The position numbers and the translations under genes were made by a program. From positions 1 through 37,155 of the forward strand of contig JAKLIV010000018.1 of assembly GCA_022709405.1 (NCBI GenBank): a DNA stretch of 37,155 nt, given 5' to 3'. This stretch comes from Spirochaetota bacterium. GTDB lineage: Bacteria; Spirochaetota; UBA4802; UBA5550. The notes under the pieces were generated by a model, which saw nothing but the letters and a program-made list of their open reading frames with translations, was not told the origin of the DNA and did not search any database. Shown piece after piece: positions 35,851 to 37,155 of this stretch (the stretch's first letter is position 1; each line of letters opens with the position of its first letter).

Positions 35851-36915
35851 TTAAATCTGAATCCGGAAAGCCAGCTGCATATTGATATCTTCCCGGTTTA
35901 TGAGATTGACATTGGTTTCAAACGAGAGATAAATCTTCCAGATAGCGAGTTCCAGGCCGATAACCAGCGCCGGTATCACGACCATGGGAGCGTATTCATT
36001 GCTGGTTTTAATTGATACCGAACCAACCGGATCGGGACCGGTATAGCCCGCGGTATCGGTCGTGACCTCGCCCTTGCCGTCGATATTGACGTTAAACGAT
36101 CCGAAATTGATGGGAAACGCGAATCCGAGGTATACATTGAAAACCCACAGAATGTTTACGTATGCCGCGATCTGCGGTGTAAGGGAGATTATGTACCATT
36201 CAAGATTGGCCGTGTAATCCGGCTCGAAATCAAGGTCAACCACCATGGGGCCCGTTCCCGTGTCGACTTCAACTGATTCGAGCGGATACGACTGCCGCCC
36301 TTCGAAACCGATGATGCCATAGAGAAAATCAACCCCCAGACTGACATTCATCCCCCCGAATTTCAGAAGGCCCGGAATTATCTTTTTTTCCTTTAAAAAA
36401 CAATACCGCGCTCTTGCCCCGAAAGAGTAAAAACTCAAAGCCGATAACCTGGCGGATTCGTATTTGAATTCCGGAAGGTAGAAATCGTCGCTGTATACGA
36501 ACACTTTTCCGATAAAATCGAAATCCTTGCTTAACCCGAGCCCGAAATACAGGACCGGATTGATTCCGCCGACCGGAACGACTCCCCGGGAAACCGTTTT
36601 TTCCGAATCGAAATAATCCAGGTTCGAAAGGCCTGCGCCGGCGGCAACTCCCACGAAAAACGCTGGAAACACCCCGAGCGTGGCTTCGCCGATCGGATAG
36701 CCGCTGATATTAGTCATCGCAAATGCATTGGCGATCGGCACGCCGTTCTTCTGGATGATATCGTCGAACTGTTTGCCTATCTGGGATATACCTATGTCGG
36801 TAAACGGCCCGCTGACCGTGACTCGCGTCTTGCAGTATGATCTGTTTGGACCTGCCGATATCAGCAATATCAGGCATGCGATCACCGAAATGCCGATTAC
36901 TTGTATTTTATTCAT
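35851..36915 (-). CDS. Putative outer-membrane protein of unknown family
   Basis: 354 residues. Signal peptide with hydrophobic core VIGISVIACLILLISAG and a probable cleavage after about residue 29. The mature protein alternates aromatic and hydrophobic residues in strand-like stretches (PVLYFGLGLSKDFDFIGKVF; MVVIPALVIGLELAIWKIYL), consistent with a beta-barrel. The first 60 mature residues (FTDIGISQIGKQFDDIIQ) look like a separate helical plug or periplasmic segment. Residues 240-330 include long Gly/Asp-rich loops. It ends in Ile rather than the usual Phe. I do not recognise a named family. No good ribosome-binding site is seen before the ATG, though a good promoter lies upstream. Confidence 0.65.
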   Translation of the reverse strand: MNKIQVIGISVIACLILLISAGPNRSYCKTRVTVSGPFTDIGISQIGKQFDDIIQKNGVPIANAFAMTNISGYPIGEATLGVFPAFFVGVAAGAGLSNLDYFDSEKTVSRGVVPVGGINPVLYFGLGLSKDFDFIGKVFVYSDDFYLPEFKYESARLSALSFYSFGARARYCFLKEKKIIPGLLKFGGMNVSLGVDFLYGIIGFEGRQSYPLESVEVDTGTGPMVVDLDFEPDYTANLEWYIISLTPQIAAYVNILWVFNVYLGFAFPINFGSFNVNIDGKGEVTTDTAGYTGPDPVGSVSIKTSNEYAPMVVIPALVIGLELAIWKIYLSFETNVNLINREDINMQLAFRIQI

Positions 36916-36956
36916 AAACCGATCGCTCGATGAGGAGGGTGTGCCCTCACTCTCAT

Positions 36957-36985
36957 ATTATTGATCAAAATGCTGCATTTCTCAA
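36957..36985 (-). promoter_or_regulatory. Probable sigma-70 promoter of the outer-membrane protein gene
   Basis: On the minus strand TTGAGA (36980-36985) and AATAAT (36957-36962) are separated by exactly 17 bases; each is a 5 of 6 match. The leader to the ATG at 36915 would be about 35 bases and contains a GAGGG/CCCTC hairpin. Confidence 0.55.
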
Positions 36986-37067
36986 TAGCATTAATAGGCT
37001 ATACCCTGATTTTCGAAAAAAATTCATATCACTGCTGTCCCATAGGATGAAGAGAAAAGAGTGAAAA

Positions 37068-37121
37068 ATGCTATTAATTTTCCGGGCCTGTTTTATGATG
37101 GATTTACCAAAAACAAAATAA
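37068..37121 (+). CDS. Possible 17-codon leader peptide
   Basis: An ATG at 37068 opens a 17-codon frame (MLLIFRACFMMDLPKTK) ending in TAA at 37119-37121. A weak purine stretch (AGAG) lies just upstream. Its first codons are the left arm of the stem that hides the next gene's start, so ribosomes translating it would open the stem. Real translation is uncertain. Confidence 0.25.
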   Translation: MLLIFRACFMMDLPKTK

Positions 37122-37152
37122 AACAAAGGCTTTAAAGGAGAATTAATAGCAT
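37068..37152 (+). promoter_or_regulatory. Leader stem that would sequester RBS and start codon of the next gene
   Basis: Bases 37068-37083 pair with 37137-37152 over 16 consecutive positions, with one G-U pair. The right arm contains GGAG of the ribosome-binding site and the A and U of the AUG. The loop is 53 bases, A-rich in its second half. Confidence 0.65.
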
Positions 37153-37155
37153 GAA
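37151..37155 (+). CDS. Start of a gene running out of the window
   Basis: ATG at 37151 preceded by AAAGGAG (37134-37140) with a 10-base spacing. Only the first codon and two more bases are present, so nothing can be said of the product. Confidence 0.55.

Overview
The window reads as a chromosomal segment of a free-living Gram-negative bacterium with an outer membrane. My best guess is the Spirochaetota, in the wider Leptospira-like direction. The support is indirect: several lipoproteins with relaxed lipoboxes, predicted outer-membrane beta-barrels, a chemotaxis receptor, an F-type (not V-type) ATP synthase, a DUF3417-type glucan phosphorylase, and acidic low-complexity signalling proteins. 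This assignment is an inference, not a match. The segment around lepA is visibly GC-richer than the 22-34 kb part. I saw no rRNA, tRNA, insertion sequence, phage gene or CRISPR array.

Layout. 1-2.1 kb: the end of a methyl-accepting chemotaxis protein, a coiled-coil protein of unknown function and a universal stress protein. 2.3-7.4 kb (minus): a two-gene unit in which a 1408-residue repeat lipoprotein is followed, with translational coupling, by a beta-barrel outer-membrane protein. 7.6-9.8 kb (plus): cysS and an rlmB-like rRNA methylase, overlapping. 9.8-12.4 kb (minus): an alkylsulfatase-like lipoprotein and a short-chain dehydrogenase carrying a signature of 3-ketodihydrosphingosine reductases. 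12.6-17.1 kb (plus): a small lipoprotein, then lepA, an HD hydrolase and a YgiQ-type radical SAM enzyme. 17.2-21.7 kb (minus): a PAS histidine kinase and an alpha-glucan phosphorylase. 21.8-26.4 kb (minus): an acidic orphan protein, a GAF-GAF-degenerate GGDEF protein and a formylglycine-generating-enzyme-fold protein without the catalytic cysteines. 26.5-33.7 kb (minus): the complete ATP synthase operon atpZ-B-E-F-H-A-G-D-C, closed by a strong terminator. 33.9-37.2 kb: an orphan HicB-like gene with its own terminator (plus), a PpiC-type foldase lipoprotein and an outer-membrane protein (both minus), and the first codon of a further plus-strand gene.

How the genes work together. The ATP synthase operon is conventional and looks proton-coupled. 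It carries two internal RNA structures, in the atpB-atpE spacer and at the atpF-atpH junction, that could set subunit stoichiometry. The PpiC foldase, the beta-barrels and the lipoproteins belong to envelope biogenesis. The 21.8-26.4 kb trio looks like a signalling module built from catalytically dead folds and is the best candidate for an undescribed system. At the right edge, a 16-bp stem would bury both the ribosome-binding site and most of the start codon of the next gene, and its left arm is the start of a 17-codon open frame. That arrangement suggests translation-controlled switching.
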